A DNA stretch of 64,000 nt from Alteromonas marina (lineage in GTDB: Bacteria > Pseudomonadota > Gammaproteobacteria > Enterobacterales > Alteromonadaceae), in NCBI RefSeq assembly GCF_000808575.1, contig NZ_JWLW01000067.1:1-64000 (forward strand), written 5' to 3'. Shown one piece after another: positions 19,302 to 27,447 of this stretch. The position numbers and the translations under genes are program-made. The notes beneath the pieces are model-generated. The model worked only from the letters and a program-made list of their open reading frames with translations. It made no database searches and was not told the origin of the DNA. Numbering within the stretch: position 1 is the first letter of the stretch; the number at the start of each line of letters is the position of its first letter.

Positions 19302-20027
19302 TTGATAGATTTACATAGCCATATCTTACCTGGCATCGATGACGGTGCCAGAAGTTTAGACGTCGCGTTAGGGATGGCAAATCAAGCTGTCGAATGTGGT
19401 ATTACGCATATAGTATGTACTCCTCATATCCATAAGGGCTACTTCGACAATTCACTTTCAAGTATCCGTCTTTCTTTTAAGCAGTTCGAACAGGAAGTTC
19501 AAGAAGCACATATACCATTAACTCTTTCTTTTGCTGCAGAGGTAAGAGTTGGCGAACAGATTCCTATTTGGGCTCGACAAGGTGAACTTCCTTTTCTCGG
19601 AACATACAATAACATGAATGTGTTGCTACTAGAGATGCCCCATAGCCATGTTCCTCAGGGGATAGATGTTTTGGTGAAATGGCTTTTGCAGCAAGATATT
19701 ATTCCTTTAATTGCTCACCCTGAAAGAAACAGAGAATTATTATCTGAGCCCCATAAGTTTGAATGGTTAAAGAAAACTGGTTGTATGTTCCAGCTAACTG
19801 CCGGAGCGTTGATTGGTCGTTTTGGAGATAAGGTTGAGAAGTTTGCTACTTTCTTGATGCGAGAAAAAGCTTTTAATGTAGTAGCGTCTGACACACATGA
19901 TTTAACCCGAAGGCCGAATGACATGGCAGAGGCTTTTTCAATAGTTGAAAAGTTCGATTCCAGTTTTGCATTAAGTACCTTTAAGCATGTACCACAAACT
20001 ATAGTAAATGGAAATAATAACCAATGA
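19302..20027 (+). CDS. PHP-family tyrosine-protein phosphatase (CpsB/YwqE type)
   Basis: A 241-residue metal-dependent phosphatase of the PHP fold. Metal ligands are visible in DLHSHILPGIDDGAR at the N-terminus, TPHIHKGYF, LIAHPERN and the late VASDTHDL. It probably dephosphorylates the tyrosine cluster of the Wzc-like kinase encoded just upstream. Vibrio vps and E. coli wza-wzb-wzc clusters use a low-molecular-weight phosphatase instead, so this is a Gram-positive-like pairing. The start is TTG at 19302 and the stop overlaps the next gene by 4 bases. Confidence 0.88.
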   Translation: MIDLHSHILPGIDDGARSLDVALGMANQAVECGITHIVCTPHIHKGYFDNSLSSIRLSFKQFEQEVQEAHIPLTLSFAAEVRVGEQIPIWARQGELPFLGTYNNMNVLLLEMPHSHVPQGIDVLVKWLLQQDIIPLIAHPERNRELLSEPHKFEWLKKTGCMFQLTAGALIGRFGDKVEKFATFLMREKAFNVVASDTHDLTRRPNDMAEAFSIVEKFDSSFALSTFKHVPQTIVNGNNNQ

Positions 20028-20746
20028 AGGTCGGTGTTCCTGTTTCAAAAGGATCTTACCTTCAATGGAGTGTTTTTCTACTTGCACTCTACGGACTTTA
20101 TTTTAGTTGGCAACAACTTACCGTTGGTAACTCATATTACAGAGTTAAGAATAATCTCGATACCTGGCAGCAATCACCATCGTTGGCTAATGAGACATCC
20201 GCACGAATCATGCTTGAAGAGATAGATTCTGCAATTGAAAAGTTTCCTGACAATGCACTGTATTATCAACTACGAGCGCAAACGATAGAATGGTTGGTTT
20301 ATGCGCAGCCAACTGAAAGAAAAAGCGAGAAACTAGATTTATTGAATGTTGCTTACGAAGATTATCAAAAAAGTTTAGAGCTTCGGCCTGCATGGGCGGG
20401 TAGCTGGGTTGGACTGGCCACAATAAAATGGAAACTGGACGAATTAGACGAAAGCTTTTATTCATATTTACAGCAAGCAGAGAAGTTTGGACCGCAAGAT
20501 TCGCTCACGCATATATTTTACGCGGAATTTGGCTTGAATATGTTTTCAATACGTTCAATACATTTTGTTAGAGTAAAATCGCAGCTTAAAAAGCATATTC
20601 ATTTAGGCTTACTGAACCCGCTTAGTCGAAACGCTGTGTTGAAGTCAATCTCCAAACATAACGCTAAGCAAACTGTATGTGTATGGCTGAATAATTATCC
20701 AAACAGTAATTCAAGAAGAATACTTGGATGCGTCGAACCGGTCTAA
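20024..20746 (+). CDS. VpsP-like EPS biosynthesis protein with TPR-like repeats
   Basis: A 240-residue protein with an N-terminal TM (SVFLLALYGLYFSWQQL) and a helical periplasmic part resembling TPR repeats (ALYYQLRAQTIEWLVYAQ, LDLLNVAYEDYQKSLELRPA, GSWVGLATIKWKLDELDES). Position after the kinase/phosphatase pair and general features match Vibrio VpsP-type proteins, whose exact role is unknown; a scaffolding role in the export complex is an inference. The ATG overlaps the upstream stop (ATGA). Confidence 0.65.
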   Translation: MKVGVPVSKGSYLQWSVFLLALYGLYFSWQQLTVGNSYYRVKNNLDTWQQSPSLANETSARIMLEEIDSAIEKFPDNALYYQLRAQTIEWLVYAQPTERKSEKLDLLNVAYEDYQKSLELRPAWAGSWVGLATIKWKLDELDESFYSYLQQAEKFGPQDSLTHIFYAEFGLNMFSIRSIHFVRVKSQLKKHIHLGLLNPLSRNAVLKSISKHNAKQTVCVWLNNYPNSNSRRILGCVEPV

Positions 20747-20757
20747 TATACTGTTGG

Positions 20758-21168
20758 CTATGTGTTTTCTTTGAACCAATCCCATAGACCCAAAGAAAAA
20801 CCTTCAACTAGGTTGATCCCCAACCAACTTTTTAGAAGGTAAAGAACAATAAGCCCCACAATTATTGATATAGCGAGAAATGCGGTAGTTACACTAGCAA
20901 TAAACAAACGCCCAACTTTACTTTGTGCCCTAGAGTAGTCACGCTTGTCTTTACCTGCTAATAATACAAAATAATATCTATTCTTCCACAAGCTAATCGT
21001 TCCACGTAGATCTAGCTTGTGATTTCCCCAATGCCTTCCAGCTAATGCAGTGTTAATGTGTGCTAACTGCTCTTCTGTAAATGAATTAGCAACATCTTTA
21101 GGCATTCGCTCTAAAATGTGCTGAATATTAGGTTCTTGCCTCATAGGACGCTTTATCTTCAATACCAT
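20758..21168 (-). CDS. Small membrane protein of EPS cluster, function unknown
   Basis: A protein of about 136 residues with a soluble N-terminal half (PNIQHILERMPKDVANSFTE, LDLRGTISLWKNRYYFVLLA) and one or two TM segments (FLAISIIVGLIVLYLLKSW). I recall similar proteins next to EPS genes in marine bacteria, sometimes under misleading enzyme names, but cannot assign a function. It starts 4 bases after the O-antigen-ligase-like gene on the same strand with GAGG as ribosome site, so it is probably co-translated and may assist that protein. Confidence 0.65.
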   Translation of the reverse strand: MVLKIKRPMRQEPNIQHILERMPKDVANSFTEEQLAHINTALAGRHWGNHKLDLRGTISLWKNRYYFVLLAGKDKRDYSRAQSKVGRLFIASVTTAFLAISIIVGLIVLYLLKSWLGINLVEGFSLGLWDWFKENT

Positions 21169-21172
21169 CAAT

Positions 21173-22591
21173 TTATCCTCTGGTTGGTGCAGGAGAAACT
21201 TTTACATTTTTGCTTTGTATTCCTATAGCAAGAAAAATGGTAAAGATGAAAGTATTTGCTGGGGCTTGTAATGGAAAATCTACAGTGCTGTGTAATAGCA
21301 TACCAATTATCGCCATTGTTGCTGCAAAAGCTGTACCTCTCGCAGTAGGGTGCCTGCGAGTTTTCATTGCATTTATACTGTAACTTAAGCATATCAATGT
21401 AACGATAGCTATGGCCAACGAGCCTAACAAGCCGAATTCCAATAAGAATTGTATGTATTCGTTATGAGCATGGTCATAAAAATGTTGAATCGATTCCGGT
21501 TGATTTTGTGGAAACAAGGTATAAAACGTTCCTCCACCTGTACCGAAAAGAGCGTTTTCACTAATTAAGGGCAGTGTATTGTTAACTACTTCATCTCTAC
21601 TCTCTTGTGAAAAAGACGTGCTTTCAATGCGCCGTTGTACTTTTTCAAGTCCAAACAAGCTACTTAATATAAGTATGTCAATGACCAGCATGCTTATAAA
21701 AAACGCGATATAGCTTTTTCGCCTAGGTTTGAAGTGTAACAAACCTAGGGTAGCCGTTATGGTTAAGCTGATAAAAAATGCGGTGTTGCCCATTCTTGAC
21801 CTAGACATCACTAAGGCAATCACCATTAAGATAACCCCAATTCGAAACAAGAGTTTGTTGCTAAGCCAAAACTTGACTAACGTTCTTAATTTATCTCGGT
21901 TCGTCGATGAGCGAGCAGTAGGTAAGCTAGCTACTAAATACCCAATAGCGGCACTTAACGTTAAGACTAAGTAGTTAGCGAAATGGTTTTTATAGACAAA
22001 TGTTCCTGTAGCAATGTCAGAAACTTCTTTATGGAAAATCAGGCTTGTCTCTAATCCAGAAAGTACTTCTAACGTGCCATACAGTGCTTGAAACACACCT
22101 GTGCCGCATATGATTGCAAGTACTATTTTTAAGCGATGAGTGGAGTTGACGATGATTAAAACAGTACAAAATAGGAATAAATAAGCTATCGATTTTAACA
22201 ATACCACTTTGCTTTGACCCACATCGAAACTGAGCGAAAGCCATTTTAGAGTATCGTCTGTCGAAATTGCCGCTGTGTTAACTGCATTAAAAGCGAGCCG
22301 TTCTGGACGGATTACCTCTATTATATTGATTGGTATTGGGATTATATTTATTAATTGGCAACAGATAAAAATTATCCACAACCAAAGCAACAACTTATGT
22401 TTTTTATATGCTTTAACAAGTTGCTGCGGTTGAATTACTGCTATGAACAAACCTATGCTAAAACACGAAATCTGCATGAGCGACCAAGCCCATGGTCTAT
22501 TAGAGCCCAGCGGGAGAGCTATCCAAGCAATCGTAAACAAAAGAAAACCGAAAAGAAACTTTTCGGTTTTTTGCGAATTTAATGAAAACAC
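21173..22591 (-). CDS. O-antigen ligase / Wzy-type polymerase-like membrane protein
   Basis: A 472-residue protein with about 11-12 TM segments and a Wzy_C/O-antigen-ligase domain. The characteristic periplasmic loop contains LFGTGGGTFYTLFPQNQP and the following HNEYIQFLLEFGLLGSLAI (His-Asn-Glu motif). It either polymerises EPS repeat units or transfers glycan to an acceptor. The start is GTG at 22591. The encoded N-terminus overlaps a terminator-like hairpin. It is the second gene of a minus-strand set with the secreted TAAG protein upstream and the small membrane protein downstream. Confidence 0.85.
   Translation of the reverse strand: MFSLNSQKTEKFLFGFLLFTIAWIALPLGSNRPWAWSLMQISCFSIGLFIAVIQPQQLVKAYKKHKLLLWLWIIFICCQLINIIPIPINIIEVIRPERLAFNAVNTAAISTDDTLKWLSLSFDVGQSKVVLLKSIAYLFLFCTVLIIVNSTHRLKIVLAIICGTGVFQALYGTLEVLSGLETSLIFHKEVSDIATGTFVYKNHFANYLVLTLSAAIGYLVASLPTARSSTNRDKLRTLVKFWLSNKLLFRIGVILMVIALVMSRSRMGNTAFFISLTITATLGLLHFKPRRKSYIAFFISMLVIDILILSSLFGLEKVQRRIESTSFSQESRDEVVNNTLPLISENALFGTGGGTFYTLFPQNQPESIQHFYDHAHNEYIQFLLEFGLLGSLAIAIVTLICLSYSINAMKTRRHPTARGTAFAATMAIIGMLLHSTVDFPLQAPANTFIFTIFLAIGIQSKNVKVSPAPTRG
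22544..22573. terminator. Terminator-like hairpin inside the start of the ligase gene
   Basis: AAAACCGAAA (22544-22553) pairs with TTTCGGTTTT (22560-22569) around a 6-base loop; T-rich sequence follows on either strand. It lies about 20-45 bases into the coding sequence of the O-antigen-ligase-like gene and might attenuate read-through from the upstream gene, or simply be a coding coincidence. Confidence 0.35.
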
Positions 22592-22625
22592 TTACAACAT
22601 ACTAGCTTGAAATTTCAATAAAGTT

Positions 22626-23195
22626 CTAGTTCGCCGAAATGGTCGTATCACCGCCACCTGCGCCAGCAGCACCAGTGCCTGCACCCAACGGAGTAACTGT
22701 ATTACCCGTAGCACCCGCTGCAGTTGCAGTAAGTGTACTTGGATCTATACCAGCATTAATAGCCGCTAATAGCGCATCTTCTTCGCTGATAACCTGCATC
22801 TGAAGGGCAATGTTATAAATTTCATTTGCGTCTTCTGGGAACATTAAAATAGCAATAGTGACAACTTGCGCCGGTTGGTCAGGCAGTTCACCAAAACCTG
22901 CTATAGCAATTTCAAACCCGGTAGCGTTATCGTTTAAAAGGGCAACCATCGACTGGTAGGCTGCTTGGTTCGCGCTTAAGTAAGATAAACCTGCGGCATC
23001 AAAAAACATACCTTCATCAAGTACGGTTTGGCTTACTTCACTAGCGGCTTGCTCAACCTCGGCACCTTCTTCAATTTCAGTAACCAAAAGGTTTCTAACT
23101 TGTAAGCCTGGTACGCTACCTTCTTGTGCAAAAGAAACTGTCGAAAAGGCGATTAAAGCGCTTAAAAGCACAGATAAAAAAACGTTGCTACGCAT
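22626..23195 (-). CDS. Secreted protein with TAAG motif and Gly/Ala-rich tail
   Basis: A 189-residue protein of unknown family. It has a clear signal peptide (FLSVLLSALIAFSTVSFAQ, cleavage near residue 23), a small helical domain with no recognised motif, and a low-complexity C-terminus rich in Gly, Ala and Thr. The segment at 158-161 reads TAAG, the core of the site cut by LapG proteases in LapA-type adhesins, and a DAAG lies at 66-69. It follows lapG and lapD on the same strand after 132 bases. It is far too small to be a LapA adhesin. AAGGA precedes the ATG. Confidence 0.7.
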   Translation of the reverse strand: MRSNVFLSVLLSALIAFSTVSFAQEGSVPGLQVRNLLVTEIEEGAEVEQAASEVSQTVLDEGMFFDAAGLSYLSANQAAYQSMVALLNDNATGFEIAIAGFGELPDQPAQVVTIAILMFPEDANEIYNIALQMQVISEEDALLAAINAGIDPSTLTATAAGATGNTVTPLGAGTGAAGAGGGDTTISAN

Positions 23196-23254
23196 AACTT
23201 ATCCTTAGATTAAAAACGTCGGGTTAGCTTCTTTCTAACGCCATATGGCCATAT

Positions 23255-23296
23255 TGTACAACAAGTGAACGTACAAGATCTCGCTTTTGTTGTACA
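23255..23296. repeat. Long inverted repeat between lapD and the secreted-protein gene
   Basis: TGTACAACAA (23255-23264) and TTGTTGTACA (23287-23296) are perfectly complementary with a 22-base loop. There is no T run, so this may be an operator or an mRNA hairpin separating lapD from the downstream gene rather than a terminator. Confidence 0.5.
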
Positions 23297-23327
23297 TCTA
23301 TTTACTTTTGCTCATTTTACGCGTGTA

Positions 23328-25265
23328 TTAATACTGCCACAGCGAAGGTTTCGCGAAATAAAAACCTTGCTGATATGAAACATTTAACTTCGATAAAGCG
23401 ACACATTCCGCTTCATTCTCAACAAGCTCAGCAATAATATTAATACTTAACCCACGAGCGATACTCAATAAACTACTTACAAACAGCTGACTGTCTTGGT
23501 CTGAGTGAATATCTTTCGTAAGTTTGCCGGAAATTTTTACAAAATGAGGCTGAATAGCCCTCAACCCAGCTAATGATGCAAGATTGTCTCCAAAATGTTC
23601 AATAGTAATCTTGCAGCCTAAATTTACCAGCGACTTACAAAATGATACCGCGTCGTTCTTGTGGTGTATTAACGCTGAATCTTCTAATTCAAAGATCAAA
23701 TAAGTGCACAGTGCTTCATTTTGGTTCAGTAAACCTAATAACCACTGTCTAAACGAAGCATTGGCTAGCGATGCGTTTGCAATGTTAATGGCAACATTAC
23801 GTTTATCTTTTGCTAGCTTATTAAGTACTAGGCTTACTACTAACTTATCTACCTCAGGAATTAAGTTCAAACGCTCTGATGCCGGAATTAATTGAGTCAT
23901 AGGAATAGGGTTGCCAGTATCTTTGTCTTTAAATCGTGCAAACGCCTCGCAATATACGGGCGTGTTTTGGTCAACGTTCATTACAGGTTGAATAAGTATA
24001 TCGGCATACTGCTGTTGCAATATTTGGTTTAAACGCTCTTTCCACGCCGTATTGCTGTGAATATGAGAAAGCTCAGAAGCAAATTGCCAGCCGTTGGGTT
24101 GCTTTGTGGCAGCCATTAGCGCGCTATCAGCATTTTCCATAATTTCGGAAAAGGATTGCTGGTCATTAAATTGTGCAGCGCCAATCCATACTGCTTTACT
24201 GCCATCTTTAAGTGGGTTGCAAGGCGCTAGAGTACTACAGAGTACGTTTATGTGGGCTTCGCAATCTTGCTTTGTCATTGCCTCTGTAACCAAAACAAAA
24301 TCAGCGCCCGATACTCTAAACAAAAATGATGTTTCTTGAATGCTAGATGAGAAGTTTTTAAGCTCTTCAGCTACACCCGTAACATACTTATCGCCATCTT
24401 GAGCACCTAATGTCATGTTAATAGCGTTTAGTTGTGCAAGACGTATTAAAATAACATAGCCTTCATCCGAAGTGGCAGTTTTACTAAGTAGCGCATTCAT
24501 ATGGCGTGTGAAAGCGTTCCTGTTTTGCACACCAGTAAGGCTGTCTTCAAAGGCTTGAATTCTGAACTGTTCGGCTTTTTGTGTTAGTTCTTTAAACATA
24601 ACCTCAACGGAAGTAGAAAGCCTGTTTACTGCCTGGGTTATAAAAGAAAGTTCTTTGGTGAACGGTTTGTAGTTAATGTGGGAAAACTTTTGGTTTTGAA
24701 TATCTTCAATTTTGTTTACTACAATGCGAAGCGGTTTTGTAATTGCAGTAATAATAAAAAGCAACGCAATATAGGCAAAAACAAAAGCAGCAAAGAACAT
24801 AAACGCACTTTGCTTTACGCTTTCCCATAAAGTTTCATTGGCAAGGCCTGGGTGACTTTGAACCGCGAGTTCACCCGCCATCGTCCAACCATCATTTAAT
24901 TCTGTTTTTTCAACGGGGGGAGTAACTTCTACAATATCAGTAAACCAGGTTGGAACCGTATCGACAGTATCTGGGTTACGTCTTTCAATCAGTAGGTTCC
25001 CCTCCATGTCAGTAATGGTAATATACTGATAGAACCCTCTGTCGAAAATAGCATTTACCATAGTTTCGGCCACAATCAGGCCGTTAGCGTCACCCAAATA
25101 GGGCGTAACAGAAAGCCCTAATGAAGTTGCGGTATCTTGCGCGTGGGTAGCAAGCTGCTCGTTTACATACTCTCTGGTTAACTTAACGTTTATTATGAAA
25201 GAACCAGCAAAAACCAGTATCAAAAAAACGAGTAAGCTTGAACTTAATTGGGTAGATAGTCTCAT
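23328..25265 (-). CDS. lapD: LapD-type c-di-GMP receptor (degenerate GGDEF-EAL)
   Basis: A 645-residue inner-membrane receptor. Order: TM1 (8-25), periplasmic output domain (26-150), TM2 (152-173), HAMP (about 174-225), GGDEF-like (about 235-390) and EAL-like domain (about 405-640). Both enzymatic motifs are degraded: SGADF at 319-323 instead of GGDEF, and EAF at 440-442 in place of EAL. This is the pattern of LapD, which binds c-di-GMP through its EAL domain and then sequesters LapG in the periplasm. The gene overlaps lapG by one base (TAATG). Confidence 0.9.
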   Translation of the reverse strand: MRLSTQLSSSLLVFLILVFAGSFIINVKLTREYVNEQLATHAQDTATSLGLSVTPYLGDANGLIVAETMVNAIFDRGFYQYITITDMEGNLLIERRNPDTVDTVPTWFTDIVEVTPPVEKTELNDGWTMAGELAVQSHPGLANETLWESVKQSAFMFFAAFVFAYIALLFIITAITKPLRIVVNKIEDIQNQKFSHINYKPFTKELSFITQAVNRLSTSVEVMFKELTQKAEQFRIQAFEDSLTGVQNRNAFTRHMNALLSKTATSDEGYVILIRLAQLNAINMTLGAQDGDKYVTGVAEELKNFSSSIQETSFLFRVSGADFVLVTEAMTKQDCEAHINVLCSTLAPCNPLKDGSKAVWIGAAQFNDQQSFSEIMENADSALMAATKQPNGWQFASELSHIHSNTAWKERLNQILQQQYADILIQPVMNVDQNTPVYCEAFARFKDKDTGNPIPMTQLIPASERLNLIPEVDKLVVSLVLNKLAKDKRNVAINIANASLANASFRQWLLGLLNQNEALCTYLIFELEDSALIHHKNDAVSFCKSLVNLGCKITIEHFGDNLASLAGLRAIQPHFVKISGKLTKDIHSDQDSQLFVSSLLSIARGLSINIIAELVENEAECVALSKLNVSYQQGFYFAKPSLWQY

Positions 25266-25978
25266 TATTCTTGTTTATCTCCGTACATAACGCGGTCTAG
25301 CCGCTCTACCATGTCGTCCCACATTTTCATTGGGCCGCTTCCCCTAAGTTTGCGGCCAGTGCCCATAGCTTTAGCAGCCCACAGTCCGTTACCGTTAAAG
25401 CTATAAATAGGCGACAAATCTCTTCTTTTATTGGCAGGCAAAATACGCCTGTTTATATTATCCAAAACAAGTGGAATAGAGGTTGGGGTTTCATAATACG
25501 CTAATACCATGTGAGGTTGGCGCAATTCTAACGCAGTAACATACATTAGTCGCAACTGTTGTTCTGGAATACCAAGCTCAATTAAAGAGAAATATTTGGC
25601 TATGGTATAGTCTTCACAGTCGCCTGCACCGGTAGAAATAAACTCAATTGGCGTTGCCCAATAATCTTTTTGTTGCCAGTGAACAAGGTCGTCTACAAAA
25701 TCAAAGCGGTTAAAAAATCGATTTATTTCGTAAAGCTTTTCGTCTAGGTCTTCGCCTTGTAATTCGTTAATAAGCTTTCGCCAACCTTTAACTTTTTTTG
25801 AAGCCTCTTTCCCATAGGCTATCTCTATCCGAAAGTACGATTCAGAGTCTAAATTAAAATCTATCTTAGCGCGCACCAAAGTGGAGCATGTTGCACATAA
25901 AAGGACTAACAGACAAACAAGCTTTAACCAGTTCCCATTACTTCGATGTTGATTTGAACACAAATTTATAACGCTCAT
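25265..25978 (-). CDS. lapG: LapG-type periplasmic cysteine protease
   Basis: A 237-residue transglutaminase-like cysteine proteinase (BTLCP, DUF920). The signal or anchor segment is near residues 18-36 (LKLVCLLVLLCATCSTLV). The predicted catalytic triad is C121 in GAGDCEDYTIAKYF, H156 in QPHMVLAYY and D173 in VLDNINRR. In Pseudomonas, LapG cuts the N-terminus of the adhesin LapA at a TAAG/PAAG site when c-di-GMP is low and releases the cell from the surface. No LapA-like giant adhesin is encoded in this window, so the main substrate is elsewhere. Confidence 0.9.
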   Translation of the reverse strand: MSVINLCSNQHRSNGNWLKLVCLLVLLCATCSTLVRAKIDFNLDSESYFRIEIAYGKEASKKVKGWRKLINELQGEDLDEKLYEINRFFNRFDFVDDLVHWQQKDYWATPIEFISTGAGDCEDYTIAKYFSLIELGIPEQQLRLMYVTALELRQPHMVLAYYETPTSIPLVLDNINRRILPANKRRDLSPIYSFNGNGLWAAKAMGTGRKLRGSGPMKMWDDMVERLDRVMYGDKQE

Positions 25979-26207
25979 GCTGTTACTTTATGAATTTTCA
26001 TTAACACGCCATGCTAACTGTTAAATCTGAAAGTTTAATACAAAATGTCGCAAATCATAATATTCAGACTATCAAATGTAACATTACTTGTGTATCTTTA
26101 TGAATCTTCTACATGGAAGCCGCATACGGCTAGCAGTGAGCTGTAGTTTTCTTTCAAATCTACTGTAAAATATCAACACTGCGTGAAGTAAAAAGAGTCC
26201 ATCTGTA

Positions 26208-27434
26208 ATGCAAAACTTTTTCGGAAACCGACCAGGCTTCATTCTTATTCCAATGTTCGCTGTAGCGTATAATTGTATATTAGCCGTCATGAATGCATTA
26301 GGTGTTCCGGTTAGTTTTGCCATAGCAGCATTGTGCGAGATAGTTATCATCATGTGTGCTTTCATTCTTACCGTAAACAGTGGCTTCAAACGAATTGACG
26401 CGACGTTTCTTCTGTTTATTGGGGCATTCACAGTGCTCTCGCTCTATCTAACGGTTTTGAATGGTAAGGTACTTGTTGATGGTTTGAGAAATTTTTTAAT
26501 TATTTCCTCTTTCGCATTGCTCGGAATGAGAATGTCTTTTGAAGAACTTAATAAAACATTTGTATATCTGACGTGGATCGTTTTGTTTTTTCTTTTAGTT
26601 GAAATAGTTGATGTTCGCTTATATGTGGCTATTTTCGAACCGGGTAACTATTTTGCTAAAACTAGGGGGATGGAAATAAGCGAATTCAATGAGTTAGGGC
26701 TCTTCAATAATGCATTAGGCTTTGCAAGTCGCTTTTCGTTTGGGCTATTTGATGGGCCTCGCACCTCATCAATATTTCTAGAGCAGGTATCACTTGCTAA
26801 CTTCGCAACAGTCTTGTGTTTGTTCCTTCTAATCTTTTATAAAATCATACCGAGAAAACAAGTCTTATTAATGATGCTTACGGTATTCCTTATCATCACG
26901 TCAAACAATACTAGAACTACTTCAATATTAATATTTGTGCTTTTTATTGGCTATTTCACTTTCCCCTTGTTTCCCAGATATTCTAATGTATTAGCAGCCA
27001 TCGGTGTGATAATTACTGCTTTATTGGTGTTTTTTTTCAATCCTGATGCAGTCGGTGACAACCTTACAGGAAGAATAAGATTAAGTATGGAGCATCTCCT
27101 AAGCTTGGAAGCTAGTGCTTATTTTGGTACAGCAGCGGATAATCTGAATAAACTCTACGACAGTGGCTATGCCTATATTATTGCAGCAAACTCAGTGTTC
27201 GGTGCTTTGATATTAGCTTATTTAGTGCTTTTCAGTATTAGACAATCCTTTTCTTTTAGTAAAAGAGCGGCTTTCGGGCTCACACTTTATGTTTTTGTAA
27301 ATATGCTAATTGGAGGTACTGCAATCTATTCGATGAAAGTATCTAGTATCCTTTGGGTACTCATTGGCTTCGTAATTGCTTACGAAAAGCTGGGTAACAC
27401 GACTATTAAACGTAATAAAGCATTAAATTTCTAA
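26208..27434 (+). CDS. Putative EPS polymerase (Wzy-like multi-pass protein)
   Basis: A 408-residue protein with about 10-11 TM segments and a long periplasmic loop near residues 150-200 (FAKTRGMEISEFNELGLFNN, LFDGPRTSSIFLEQVSLANF). Length, topology and place in the cluster fit a Wzy-type polymerase; sequence motifs are too weak for certainty. It starts the AT-rich plus-strand block. No strong ribosome site is visible before the ATG at 26208. The region 25979-26207 between it and lapG holds no other gene. Confidence 0.65.
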   Translation: MQNFFGNRPGFILIPMFAVAYNCILAVMNALGVPVSFAIAALCEIVIIMCAFILTVNSGFKRIDATFLLFIGAFTVLSLYLTVLNGKVLVDGLRNFLIISSFALLGMRMSFEELNKTFVYLTWIVLFFLLVEIVDVRLYVAIFEPGNYFAKTRGMEISEFNELGLFNNALGFASRFSFGLFDGPRTSSIFLEQVSLANFATVLCLFLLIFYKIIPRKQVLLMMLTVFLIITSNNTRTTSILIFVLFIGYFTFPLFPRYSNVLAAIGVIITALLVFFFNPDAVGDNLTGRIRLSMEHLLSLEASAYFGTAADNLNKLYDSGYAYIIAANSVFGALILAYLVLFSIRQSFSFSKRAAFGLTLYVFVNMLIGGTAIYSMKVSSILWVLIGFVIAYEKLGNTTIKRNKALNF

Positions 27435-27447
27435 TCCGAGGTATCGA

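Noticed and set aside
22544-22573. True terminator before the O-antigen-ligase-like gene
   Set aside because: Kept only as a low-confidence feature, because it lies inside the coding sequence and the A/T-rich codons could create it by chance.
24915-24920. Run of 6 G in lapD as another switch
   Set aside because: Runs of 6 occur elsewhere in the window in housekeeping-type genes and are too short to stand out.
26130-26150. Possible sigma-54 site before the polymerase-like gene
   Set aside because: GG and GC are 10 bases apart, but the -12 element reads GAGC and the -24 element is poor.
26084-26431. 115-codon minus-strand frame over the start of the polymerase-like gene
   Set aside because: It overlaps a membrane protein gene with clear TM pattern on the other strand and has no supporting features.
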